NCBI GenBank assembly: GCA_904063045.1
Contig: CAJFCJ010000020.1
Location: 1,294,916-1,358,915, forward strand
Reading direction: 5' to 3'
Length of the DNA: 64,000 bases
Source: Dimorphilus gyrociliatus
Lineage: Eukaryota; Annelida; Polychaeta; Dinophilidae
Both the position numbers and the translations under genes were made by a program. Shown piece by piece: positions 22,101 through 35,100 of this stretch. The notes beneath the pieces were generated by a model that was not told the DNA's origin, searched no databases, and saw nothing but the letters and a program-made list of their open reading frames with translations. Positions within the stretch are counted from its first letter, which is position 1; each line of letters begins with the position of its first letter.

Positions 22101-25100
22101 AAACAAAGTGGTTCAGTTTAAAGTAACATTTCAAAAATGTTCCCATGCAATTCTTCATGTTGACTTCAATGACACCAAATCTGAGACATTTGTTCATGAT
22201 AATCCACTTGATTGTTCAGCTCCCTATCTAATCAATCATACGTATACTGATCAAGGAGACTATACAATTGTTGTTACAGCTTCCAACAATCTTACTCATG
22301 TTGAAGTTGGAAAACCAACAACTCATGTCACTGTTCAGTTTGCAATAGAAAAGTTTATAGTAACAAATAACTGCCCTATAGGATTTCCAACTGGGGATGC
22401 TCAATTTGTAGTTCAACTAAATAAATCTTTTCCGATGCCTAGTGGAGTATTCTTGGAATGGGATTTTGATGATTCAAATACGGAAGCTAAGTCTTATTCT
22501 AAAAATTTAAGTACTGGAGGAATAGTTCAAAAACATCATAAATTTAATTCACCTTTGGGTGTTGCAAATGTTACAATAAAGGCTACTAATTTGGTTTCTG
22601 AAGAAACTGTCGTTTCACCTTGTTCTGTCATGAGAGCTATAGGAAATTTACAATTCTCTACAAGCAAAAAGTATGTCAAAACTAAAGAGGAAGTTGTATT
22701 TGATGTATCTGTCAATGATGGAACAGATGCTTCTTATATTATTAAATTTGGTGATGGTAACGAGGCCAACAAAAAGATTTTGGGAACATCTTCTGGCGAA
22801 GTTGTAAATTTTAGTCACAAATATGATACGGCAGACAACTACACTATCAATGTTGAAGTCAAGAACGATGTCAGTAAAGTAAGCTCTGAAGATGCTGGAT
22901 GGACAAAAGATCCTGTTGTCGTTGTAGTACAAAGAGAAGTTATAAAAGAAGCGATAAAACTAACGTTTACAAAGAATGTAGCTTATCCAAAAGATAGAAA
23001 CGTTGTCTTTAAAATCGAGAAATTGAGCGGAAATTTAGATCCGAGTAATGCTTTCATTTTATTGAATTTCGGAGATGGGAGTGTTACAGAAGTGTACGTT
23101 GATAAATGGGATAACCCGATACCAATATCTCATCAATATGGTCCTGGTTCTATTGGCGAAGTTAACTTCGTTTTAAAAGTTGAAAATAAAGTATCAAATA
23201 TTACGATAAAAGATTCATTTCTTCTGCAAAGAGAAATTGAAAATCCAGTATTGAAAACCCCTGCTTCTGTTGGAGTAGATATAGAATTTACTGTTACAGC
23301 AACAGTCACCGAAGGATCCCACTTAATAGCTCAATTTGTATTAAAAGATAGTAACCAAGTAGAAGTTGAAAGAAAAACGGTATCCTATACAAATGTTAAT
23401 GATAAAGAAATATCTGCAAAATTTACTGTAAAAAAATCTGAAGTTTACTTAATGAGCTTGCTTGTATCTAACGATATTTCTAGCAAGGCAATTGCTACAC
23501 CAAATCAAATTTTTATTGAAAATCCAGTAAATCATCTGAAATTGAAAGAAGTAAAAGTTATTGAGACTCAGAAAACTTTTGTTCCGATTCTTATTGCTAC
23601 TCGTGAACCTTATCCCACTTCTGCGCAAATTGTTCTGAATTGGGGAGATGGCTCTCCTCTTCTAAAACAAAGTACACCATTAGAAACAGGTGAATTTATC
23701 CTGCCTGGTCATAAATACCTTAAACCTGGGCTATACAAAATATATGCTAACATCAGCAACAATATTGATTATGATGCTATATCTCTTAGCTTTGAAGCGC
23801 AAGAGGTTATAAGTGACGTCTCCTTCAAAATAGCTACACCTGCATTTGAGGACGTTTCAGGTACAACTACAGTTAAACCACTAGCTGTTGGTACATCAGC
23901 AATTTTTACCGCCTCTTACGCAACTGGCTCAAATATTACCTTCAAATGGATTTTCGGAGGAGGATATGCTATTACAACAACGAACACTGAAGTATCACAT
24001 AAATTTAGTGTACCTAGCGAGTATACCCTTGTTCTAGAAGCTTCAAATGATGTTGGAACTGTTAAAGCTCAATATCCAATAAAGGTAGTCAGTGATGTTG
24101 GAGTTGAAAGTGTGACATTCAACGGAACTGTGACAATTGATGTACCAGAAACTATCACAATAAATCTTGATAAAGAACCTGATGCTAGTATAAAACAATG
24201 CTTTGCTTTCCGTTTCAACACTACTTCATTGCTACCTGATAATGATATATATTTCTGGAGAGGAAATTCAAAATCTACTTGTAAAAAAGATCCAAAATTT
24301 AAAGAAAGCCAATTTAGTGAAATAATACTGGCTCAAACAATTACTGAACAATTCACTTACAAAATCAAGGGTACTTGGCAAATTACTCTCACAGCATTAA
24401 CTGAAACATCTTCTGGTGAAAAGTTTGAATTTTTGGTTGCAGTACAAAGCACACCTTGTAACAATCCTAATGTTACCATCAACCCAAATGTTGGTGGCTC
24501 AAGCGTAAAGAAAATGAGAAATTTCTACAAATCAGATCCTATCAGAGTTGTAAGCGATTTCTTTGATTTTAACGTTGATTGCAAAGCAACCGATGCTATT
24601 CGTATAACTTGGGAATTTTTTAAATTGAACAAAACAAATGTCAACGTCGGGGTAAAAGAGGATGTTTCGAAATATCCAGGTGCTATTCAAAATGCTGGAG
24701 GTATAGAGTTCAGGAAATCAACACTAGCCTATGGATCATATAAAATAGTTTACACTGTAATGATGTACAAGGAGGACGATCCAGAAGTATCTTTGTTTAG
24801 AAACAGCTCAGCTTTCTTTTTTGAGGTGAAGAGAACAGACCTTGTTGCCGAGATAATTGGCAAAACTTCTATATTGGTCAGTTACAACGAAAGTTTGGGC
24901 ATTGATGGTATTACAAACACCTTTGACCCTGATACGAAGCACCCCAGTGATAAATCAGGAATGAAATTTGAATGGTGGTTCAGTTTGCTTTCAGAACCGT
25001 TGAGTTGGAATATGACAAATATCATTCAAATCCCTAGCATTTCTGCAACGCCAACAGGTTGCCCTGATTATACTAAACCGGGTGTAACTGGTCCGTTCGG

Positions 25101-28100
25101 AACAGGTTTTGGAAAGCTAAGTGCTGATGTTGGAAAATTTAAAATGCATACCGGGTTTCTATGTCCCCTTAATTCATATAAGCTTTGGTTGCGTGTAACA
25201 AAAGGAGTGAGAACGCAAATTTACAAGCAAGTTATCAAAACTTCTGCTGGTAAATCTCCACCAGTGATAATTGAGTAAGTAAAAGCTATAACTAATGTAT
25301 ATATTATCAATAAATCTGTCTTTAAATAGGTGTGATGGTAATAACTGCATGAGAGGCGATAAATTAAATCCACAGGAACTACTTAAATTCAAAGCAACGT
25401 GTAGTTGTACAGGTGCTGTATCTTCTAAAGTTAGATACTCCTGGGATATGAACAAAGAAACGGCTCAAGGCCCTGAAATAATAGATATGTCGAAAGTAAA
25501 ACATGTAGTTACCAATGAAGAAGGTAAGACAGATCTTGATTAAATTCTGTCTCTCTAAATTTTCATTTTTCTTCAGAAAAATTTAGATCATTTATATCTG
25601 TGAATGGTGAAAACTTCCAGAGAAATAAAAGATATTCCATAGCCATAAATGTTTCAAGTGATGCTTTAGCTGATGGTGCGGATGAAATGAGCTTTTTCGT
25701 TAATCACCCACCTTTCGGGGGATCTTTCACAGTTAATAAGTTTATTGGAGAAGATTTAGATGATTTTGAAGTAAACGCACCAAATTGGCAAGATGATGGT
25801 GCTCTTCAAGATGCAAAAAAACTGACCGCAGTGCCAAACAGTCCTCTGCTGTATACTTATTTCATTGTCAAAGGAGGTGTTAATCAAGAGCTTTTAAGTA
25901 ATGAATTGCCAAAGCAAGTAATAACACTTCCAGAGGGAGAAAAGGACAAGGGTTATAATTTAACTTTGGGATTATCTGTGTCTGATTCGTACAGAAGTGC
26001 ATCGGTTAAATACCTGACTGTGAAAGTTTATCCTATTGGTGAAAAGCCTATCTTAACAACTATGGCTCCAACAACTGAAGCTCCTACTACGGTGACAGAG
26101 GCTCCTTTTACAGGAACTGGTTCAACTAAAAAACCTACAACAAGAAAAACTACTAAATCCACGACCACAACTACGACAACTCCGAGACCAAAGAGTGCTG
26201 CTGAATTAGAGGCCTTGCAAAAAATAGAAGAAGCAAAAAAACAAAAGAAAAAACTCGAACAAGCAAAGAAAGTCACAAATATTTCACCTTCTCAGGCTGC
26301 TACCAACCTAAACAGTTTTAGTAGCAAGATCTTGGCAGTCATAAGTAGTGTTGGGCCTACTGTACAGCCTGTAAGTCCAGCATCGCCAGGATCCCCAGGA
26401 ACAGGCTCACCTGGTGGCCCAAGTCAACCGGGGACAACAACTGCCAAACCACCAACAAAGGTACCTCTAAATGAACATGAAAAGAAAGCAGCAGAGGAAC
26501 AGAAAAAAGCTGAGGAAGAAAATGCCAAACAGAAGAGAGAACTCCTGGGAGGTATGGTTAACACATTATCTCAGGTAATATCTGCCGCTGGATCAACTAC
26601 TCCGCCTGCTGGTTCGGATAATACTGGAGGCGATAATAACGGTGGCGATGGCGATGGCGAAAATTGTCAGGATAGTACCAACACTGGTTGTAAGAAGATC
26701 ACGCTTTCGCCCAGTCAAACAAAAGCCTTCGCTAAAATGGCCAAAGCTATCTTCCATAGTCTTGATCCTGAAGCAGATACCTCAACAAAGACTAATGCCT
26801 TATTGACTTGTTCGAGTATTGCTGATAATATAGATTCTATTGATGATCCTGTTGAACAGAAAACTGCTGCAACAGATACTGTTGATGCGATAGCTAGCAC
26901 TATGGGGGTTGTTGAGAAAGAAAAACCAAAAAGTGATGAAGAACTCGCGCCATCTCCCAAAGTAGATGAGCCCAATGATGAAGCAAGTCATGACGCATTA
27001 CTTAAAGCTAAAAAGATAGAAGAAGAGAAAAAATTGAAAGAACAAGAACAAACCAGCAAACAAACAGTATCGACCTGTCTTACTCTCGGCAACAAAATGA
27101 CTAAGAACAAGGCCAAAGGTACTTCTGAGCAAATCTCCAAAGGAAATATCAGCTTGGCGATGGAAAAAAATTCACCAAATGAATTAGGCGGTAAAAAATT
27201 AACAGGTGGAAGAGGTGCAGTCAAACTACCAAGTGCAGATACCCTAAACAGAGTCACAAATATTAATCCCAACTCTACCGATGACAAAGACGCCATCGCT
27301 ATAACTGTAATGAACTCAGCAGACAATTTTTATAGTTACGACGAGAGTGCAAAAGATGTTGAATCTGACGCCGGAGTAACAATTTTAAGTCTTCAAAAAT
27401 CCGATGGCTCGTTCCAAGAAATGAATCTAGATGAAGAAAATGCACTCGAAATCGAGGTTCCCGGTCCAGGTGGTAATCAAACTGTTGAAAAGACATCAAA
27501 TCTAACGTCAGACAGTGAAACTGGTTATCGTTATCTGTATATTCCTATGGAAAGAAATAATTCCGCAATATTAAGCTCAATCAGACCAGACAATTCTGAC
27601 AAAATCACTTACATGGAAGTTCTTGTGAAGCTGAATGCTTCAAACACTATTGAATATACACCAAATAGTTCCTTTCATGACCTTAACTTAACAGTGAATA
27701 GAGATAATGACTGGAAATTATTCATCCCTGCAAAACTTACTTTCCAACCTGGAGTATTTATTGGAGTAAAAGCAATGCAACTTCCCACTGCACCTGATTC
27801 CTCAAATACTAATAACAACGGATCAGCTAAGAGTCGTAGAAAGAGATCGATCTACTTACCACCAGTTCAATTAAATGATTCTGAATCTCAATTTGTGATT
27901 GAATCATCAGAAGCAAGATGTAGAGCTTGGAATGAAGAAACCAAAAAATGGACAACTGAAGGTTGCGAAGTTGATAAATCATCGACCACAACCACTCTTA
28001 AGTGTAAATGTAAGAAAGTTACAACGTTTTTGAAAGCCTTTTCAGGAGGTGTAACATTGCCCAAAGTAAATAAGATAAACTTTAAGAGAATATTTAATAA

Positions 28101-31100
28101 CTTTGCTGCTCTTTTGGCTGCTAATCCAACTGTATTGTCAGTTTTACTTTCAATCTTATTTGTGTATACTCTACTTGGTATTTGGACTAGAAGAAGAGAT
28201 AAGAGAGATTTAGAGAAATGGGGTACTATGCCTCTCAGAGATAATAGGCCACTTCATAATTACTATTATCAAGTTTCTGTTTACACTGGTGTAAGAGCTG
28301 GAGCAGGAACAAAATCAAATGTATGTTTCATTCTATCTGGTGATATTGGTGATACAGGAATCAGAAGTATGAGCGATAAACAGGAAAGACCTCTAGCCAG
28401 AGATTCAGTTCGTCATTATATTATGTCAGCTGATCATTCTCTAGGAGCTTTGACTTTTCTTCGTATATGGCATGACAATAGTGGCGAGGGAGATAATGCA
28501 TCCTGGTTCCTTGATAAAGTAGTTGTTGAAGATATTCAGACAAAAACTCGCTACTTCTTCCTTTGTGGTAAATGGTTGGCCACCGAGGAAGATGATGGAC
28601 AGGTTCAGCGAATCCTTCCAGTTGCTGACCAAGAAGAAATTAAGGGATTCAAGCATCTGTTCTTTACAACAGCAAGAAAAAATATATCCGATGAGCATCT
28701 TTGGCTTTCTGTTGTATCCAGACCAACAAAATCAAACTTCACTCGTTTACAACGATTAACTTGTTGTCTAACTCTATTGCTTACAACTATGATTGCAAAC
28801 GCAATGTGGTACAGAACTGACGAACAAGTTAAGAGTGATCAAGCCATTATCTTAGGTCCAATTATTCTCTCTGTATCAACACTTTATGTATCAGTTATAG
28901 GCAATTTGACAGTTGTGCCTATAAATATTATCATCGTTCAAATATTCCGCAAATCCAAATCGAAAGATCAAGTAGAATTTAACGTAAAACAACAGCAAGA
29001 AGAAAAGAAAAAGAAAGCTTTAAAACAAGCTGATAAAAGAGTTCGAGCAATCCTCTTCAATCGATCTAAGAGTAACAAGGAGTCAAAGATGGTCGAAGAT
29101 CTACAAGATGTCAAAGTAGAAGATTCTGAGGAAGAAGATAAAAAGGATGAAGTGAAAGAGACAAAGAAGATTCCTTTCTGGAGACAGAGATATCCCCTGC
29201 CATATCAATGTGTTTATATTGGTTGGGTACTCTCTTTCCTTTCTTGCTCTCTCTCTGCTTTCTTTGTTCTCTTCTATTCATTAGAATGGGGTAAATCTAA
29301 GTCAGAAAAATGGCTGTCATCCCTATTCTTGTCCTTTTTCCAAAGCGTTATGCTTATTCAACCAGTGAAGGTAATTGTCATCGCTATGTTCATGTCTTGC
29401 ATATTCAAGAAGGTTGATGATGAGGACGAAATGGAAACTAAGGCTCACAAAGCCAAAGCTGATGATGATGAAGAATTGCTGGAAGATGACCCAATCCTTG
29501 CAACTCAACAAGCCATGTCAGTGTCAGCTCCGGAACCTCCTAGTAAGAAAAAACTAGCTAAAATGAGATTTGAGAGATTGAAGGAAAAGAAAACAATGTC
29601 TATGTTGCAGGAAGCATGTAGTTATTTTGTTTTTTTGCTTCTCGTTTCATTTATAGCTTGGGGAACTAAATCATATGGTGTTTACCTTACTCATAGCTCA
29701 ATTCATAAGCTTTTTGATATAAAGAGTCCGAAAGTTGAAGAATTCGGATTTTCCAAAGTACAAGATGGTTTTAAATTTTGGCAATGGGCTAACGAAACTC
29801 TTTTACCTGGAATGTTCTATGAAAGAAATTACAATCTGAAGATCGCTTCTAGACGAAACATGATGTACATGGACGATCAGGCATCCTTCCGAGTCGGGGT
29901 AGCCAGATTAAGACAAGTCCGAGTAAAACCAGCGTCGTGTGATATTCAAAGTAAAATAGTAAAAGATCTTGTTTTTGAATGTAACGAACCATACAACGTT
30001 TGGACTGAAGAAAATAGGCACTTTCAATCAAATTGGCGTCTAATTCGTCATTCGAATCAAACGATAGCTTACGCTGACAAATATGAGCAGAGATTACAGG
30101 ATTCATTTAAATACAATAGCATCTACGATCTCAAAGGTTTACCATTCTGGGGAACTCAAGCAACATACGGCGGTGGAGGATATGTTGCCGATCTTGGAAC
30201 ATCAAGATATCAAGCTCTAAAAACTTTGATCAATTTGAAAGAAAATATGTGGGTTGATCAGTATACAAGAGCAGTTTTTGCTGAATGGACAATTTACAAC
30301 CCTCAAGTTAATCTCTTTGCCTATGTGAACTATCTGAGCGAATTTCCAGCATCAGGTGGTGTTATTGTTAACCCAAGAGTTACAGCTTTCCAAATTTATG
30401 CCGGCGTAGGTGGAATGGGAACAGTTGTCCTGGTTTGTCAGATAATTTACGTTATTGTTATAATCTACTTTATAGTACGAGAGGCACTGGAAATGAAAAA
30501 GTTAGGCAAACCATACTGGAAAGATCCATGGAATTACATCGAACTTCTTTTGATTCTATTGTCAATTGGAGCTACAGCTATGTACATAACAAGACAGATA
30601 TGGGGTAAAATGATTATGAATGATCTGAAAGATAATAAGGATAGTTATATAAATTATATGCAATTGGCAACCTACGATGAAATATTACAATACGTAACAG
30701 CCTTTATCGCGTTTGTAGCTAACATCAAATTCCTTAGACTTTTGAGATTCAACAAAAATATTGCATTCTTGGGTGCCACACTTAAACACGCAGCTAAGGA
30801 ATTAATAGGCTTTGGATTTTCATTCTTTGTCTTATTTGTGGCCTTTGCTACATTCGCTTATAAGTTATTTGGAGTCAAATTGCACCAATTCCACACTTTT
30901 ATTTCAACGTTGGAAGCACTCTATTCTATGTTGTTGGGAAAATTCGACTTCAAGGGACTGGAACAGGCCGATCACGTTCTTGGTCCAACTTTCTTTGTTT
31001 TATTCGTGGTTCTCATGTATCTCGTCTTAGTCAACATGTTCTTGGGTATTCTGGGAGCTGCTTTCTACGAGGTATATTCAATGTTACCATAACATATAAG

Positions 31101-31582
31101 AAACTAATTCTTCTTTAAATGTATACAGGTTCGTTTGAATCCGGATAGTGTCAAAGATGAATACAAAGTTTTCTCTACACTATTCTCTAAGATTAAAAAG
31201 TTCATGGGAATGAATAAACCCCAACAAGGTAAAGTTTTATATTGAAAACAGCCAACATAATAATCTTTAATATAATATATATATACTTTCAGAAATTGGT
31301 AGCGGCTACGTTGATCACCTGCAAACTTTAGACATGAGAGTTCAATCTTTAGATTTCTGGATAACAGACAAGTATAAGACAGCTCGTAAACAAGAAATTA
31401 GTTTTATGAAGAAGCAAGATCAATTGAGATCAGAATCTGCTATGTCTGGAATGTTAGAATCAACATCCAGATCTGGAACCCCTCGACCTGTTAGTGGAAG
31501 AAGTGTAAAGGTGGAACCGAGCAATGAAGAAAATTACAATTTAGGTTATGTTTCTAAGAAGACACAGGCTGAACACTACTGA
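19105..31582 (+). CDS. Polycystin-1 family protein (PKD repeats, REJ, GAIN/GPS, PLAT, 11-TM channel), 5' partial
   Basis: Seven exons in phase: 19105-19213, 19269-21596, 21663-25274, 25330-25523, 25577-31071, 31129-31228, 31293-31582; 4,041 visible residues. The first exon begins at an acceptor with no in-frame ATG, so the signal peptide and N-terminus are missing. Residues 1 to about 1740 are tandem PKD (Ig-like) repeats with FGDG/WGDG cores. About 1742-2230 is a REJ module (CNNPNVTINPNV onwards). Then come Thr/Pro-rich and Lys/Glu-rich linkers inside a GAIN region, RRKRS at about 2834, a GPS motif at about 2860 (CRAW...W..GC...CKCKKVTTF), TM1 at about 2926 and a PLAT domain (about 2974-3102; YYYQVSVYTGVRAGAGTKSN). 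The polycystin channel follows, with its TOP domain and pore helix (LYSMLLGKFDF), ending near 3913, and a short charged tail with no clear coiled coil. Family members sense flow, chemicals or ligands on cilia and pair with TRPP (PKD2) subunits; here that is inference. Confidence 0.9.
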
Positions 31583-32108
31583 ACTTGAATTATTGAAATC
31601 ATTATTGGTGTGAAGGATTATGATGACGAGTAAAGTATGGTCAACTGCAAATGAACCAAACTTTACAAATACTTAATAGAATACAAAATTATTATTTATT
31701 TAGAGCATGCATATTCACTTTTTAACGAGAGGTTTCATCGAATATTTATTGTACAGTATACAAAATGTTGATGTCTGCTATCTGTATCATTATGTTGAAT
31801 GATATATACTGTATATATATATATACATATATACATACATATTTTTTATATATATATATATATATTTATAGCTTTTTAATATGTGCAAGTGTATTCAGTG
31901 AATATTTCCTTAAAGGTAAAAGAAACCGGAAACAATTCATCCATCTTGATTTAAAAAGTTTAAAAACCAGATCCGGTAGCATATAAGCTATAGCTATTGG
32001 TATATATATAGAAAGAGAGAGAAAGAGAGAGATATTTACATTTTAAAAAAAGCTTTATAAAAAGTTTTCGAGCACCGTAATGACTTAAGAAAAAGAAAAA
32101 ATGCATTG
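31583..32108. other. Convergent gap with TA and GA microsatellites
   Basis: Half a kilobase between the 3' ends of the polycystin (+) and laminin (-) genes. TA-rich microsatellite runs lie at about 31801-31867, including the motif ATACTGTATA, and a GAAAGAGAGAG run at about 32010-32032. No coding potential. Confidence 0.6.
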
Positions 32109-35100
32109 TTAAAAACTTGGGCATCCGCTTTCAAGACCCTTTTTATCGCTTGAATGACTCATAGCAAAACTTCTATCATTAACATAAACATTGCTAATAC
32201 ATCCCGTAAAGCTTTCTCCGTGGGTTTTTATCGGAAATATCCAATTCGGATCTGTAATTCATCATTTTTTGCTTACTTTATAATAATTAAAGCGACTGTT
32301 TTACATACTCTTTAATCCGGCTAAATAGAGGACAGATTTGTTTAAAATAGGAATAGTAAAACCAGCTGGATATTTGGTGGCAACAGGAGGTTTTGCATCA
32401 AATTGTGTTACTATGCCTTCACTAGTGACATCCACCATAAGTCTGTGCTCTTGATTATTGCATACTGAATACTTTCCATTAGTTATTGAATCTTGAATGA
32501 TATATTCAAATGGCTTATCAACATTTTGAGAATTACCCAATGAGACTCGTACCTTAACAGGAAAAATTTAAACATTGGCATGTAATTTTAATAATTAGAA
32601 TAAAACTTATTCTTACCGCTCCATTGTTTATATCAATTAAGAAGTATTGTTGAGAAGTACCATAAGAAACGACCAGCGTTCCATTTAAAGCTGTGCTAAG
32701 AAAGGTCACTGTGAAATTGAAGTTTCGTCCTCTAATACCAATATCAAAGGTATTGGTTGTAGAGTCACCAATCATAGCATAAGCATTTGTAGCATTGTAA
32801 AACGTTCCAGCCATAACTTGTTCATAGCATTTATTCGTTCCTTTCTTGTCGGTTGGTGACCTATTCAAAAATAAAGGGATTGTGGTATATTAATAATATG
32901 TAATATGTATACATATACTGGATACATACACGAGATTAAATGGTATAGTATTTTCGTTAGTTGACACAGTTAACTTTCGGATACAACCTTTAAAAGGTAT
33001 AGTGCCGATCTAAAAAGAGAATGAATGAATATTATAGCATCTTTCTTCATATACGTAATAATTATCTTACTATAATATCTTTATTTGAATTGAACGGTGA
33101 ACCAACAACACTTTGAGGGACTCCACCCAAATATAAAGGAGTCTTTATATCAATAAAAGCATTTCCGACAGCATTTATTCTATTATTTGTATAATCCTTA
33201 CTGTCAGGTATGATCAAAGCCATGAAATCGGCTATCCTTAGTACCGTTAGCTTTTTAGTGATAATAAAGGAATTAATTGAAACAATCAAAAGATATGACG
33301 AAAATTTATGGCTTACTTCTTCCCACTTGCCATTGTTATACTTATTCTTAGACTTGAGTAACTTAGTTGGGGAATGACCATTTGATCCAACACTATTGCT
33401 TGTAGGTGTATCAGAATCAATGCTAACGTATATATATCCACTATGCATGTAGATTGCAACGTACATTCTTGGGTTTGGTACTTGATCAGCGGCATAAAGT
33501 ATTAATCCATCAGGCTCTAAAGCCCGAAATTCCACAGCTATAGTAAAGCTAATATAAAAGAAACAAGGAAAACAATCGTTAAATAGAGATTGTTTTATTA
33601 ACAAATTAAAACAAATCTCACCTGCTTCGAAGAGCATTTGCATAGTTTCCTTTTAAATCAAATGATAGATACGAAACTGATTCTTGGCCAAAATTCACTC
33701 CATCAATTACTTTTCCAGGTGTTTGTTTGGGTATCGCACAAGTTGGCTTTGGTGTTGTTGGTGGTGCTGGTGTTGTAACATATGGCAAAGGTGGCAAAGT
33801 TTCCAGACTCCCTGGGACTCCACTTAGGAAGACATTATTTTGTAATGATTTTTTAAGAACAGCAGAGCTCAGAAAGTCGATCGACCTATTTTGGTAATTA
33901 TATAAATATGGTATATTAATTGAGAATCTAGCCAGTATAAATGAATCAAACTTACTGTTTATTTATTTTCAAATTACTTATTCCACCAATATAGTTATTT
34001 GTTACTGGTAAATCATTAGGTAATTCAATACCGAAAGGTCCACCAGCGTGTAATCGAATATTTGGAGAATCGAGTGTCATTGTAGGCGTCATAGTTATTG
34101 CTCCGTGATGAGTTTCTCCGTCAATGGTCATTTTTGGACTGTTTTTATATTATTATATATTTTGTTATTCATAACATAATACAGTAGATAAATTAAATTT
34201 AGTAATTTTAACCTATTTTCAAATTCAAAGTTGATTACAACTCTATGAAAAATTCCTTCACTAAGATATTTTCCTCGACTTCTCAATGGAGCTTGTCTTC
34301 CTCGAGATTGTTCAAATTGTAAAAATAGATCACCATTATAGATTGCAATGTAGAAAAATGACTGAAAAAGTTTAATAATTATATTTATAAGTTTAAACAA
34401 ATATATTAAGGACTTTACCCGACTAGTTCCAGGGCCGTAGAGGAGAATTCCAGAGGGTTGAAATGTTATGAATTCAAATTCGATTTCTTTAACAAATCTT
34501 TGTGTACTAGAAAGGATGATTGAAGCAGCCGCTTTTGGTCCGTTAAACCATAATCCCTTCGTCAAAAGGTCAAAAATTGAGTGAAATACATTCGAACTTT
34601 CTATCACTCTCTCCTTCAAAACTCTAGGAACTAGTTTAAGATTATTGCCAACATTGTGTTGAAATTGCCTAATAGCTCCGGCGAAACTATCTGTAACCGG
34701 TCCTTTTCTGTAAATTGTAATTAAATATGTATAATAAATCAATTAGTATATCAGCGTTGAATGGAAACTAACGTCTGAGTTGTATTTGAATTTTGTCCTC
34801 CAATTGTAATATCGTTCTTCGATAGGTCTTTTAAATCTCCCAATGGTAAATTGGAAGATGATTTTACATCCATACTAGGATCTAAAGTCTTGTTAACTTT
34901 GGCAATGGTTAATACTGCATATGTTGTATTGTGCATTATTTCAAGCTGGAATGAAACATAATTATACATTATAATAGGAATAATAGTATAAAAATTAATT
35001 ACAAACCTCATACCACATGCCATCATTATATTTTTTAGAGCTTTTTAGAGATGTAACACTCTTACTATCCGCACTGTTACCAAATTCATAAATAATATTT

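Noticed and set aside
26028-26276. Val/Phe-rich open frame on the minus strand
   Set aside because: Antisense shadow of the Thr-rich and Lys-rich linkers of the polycystin gene.
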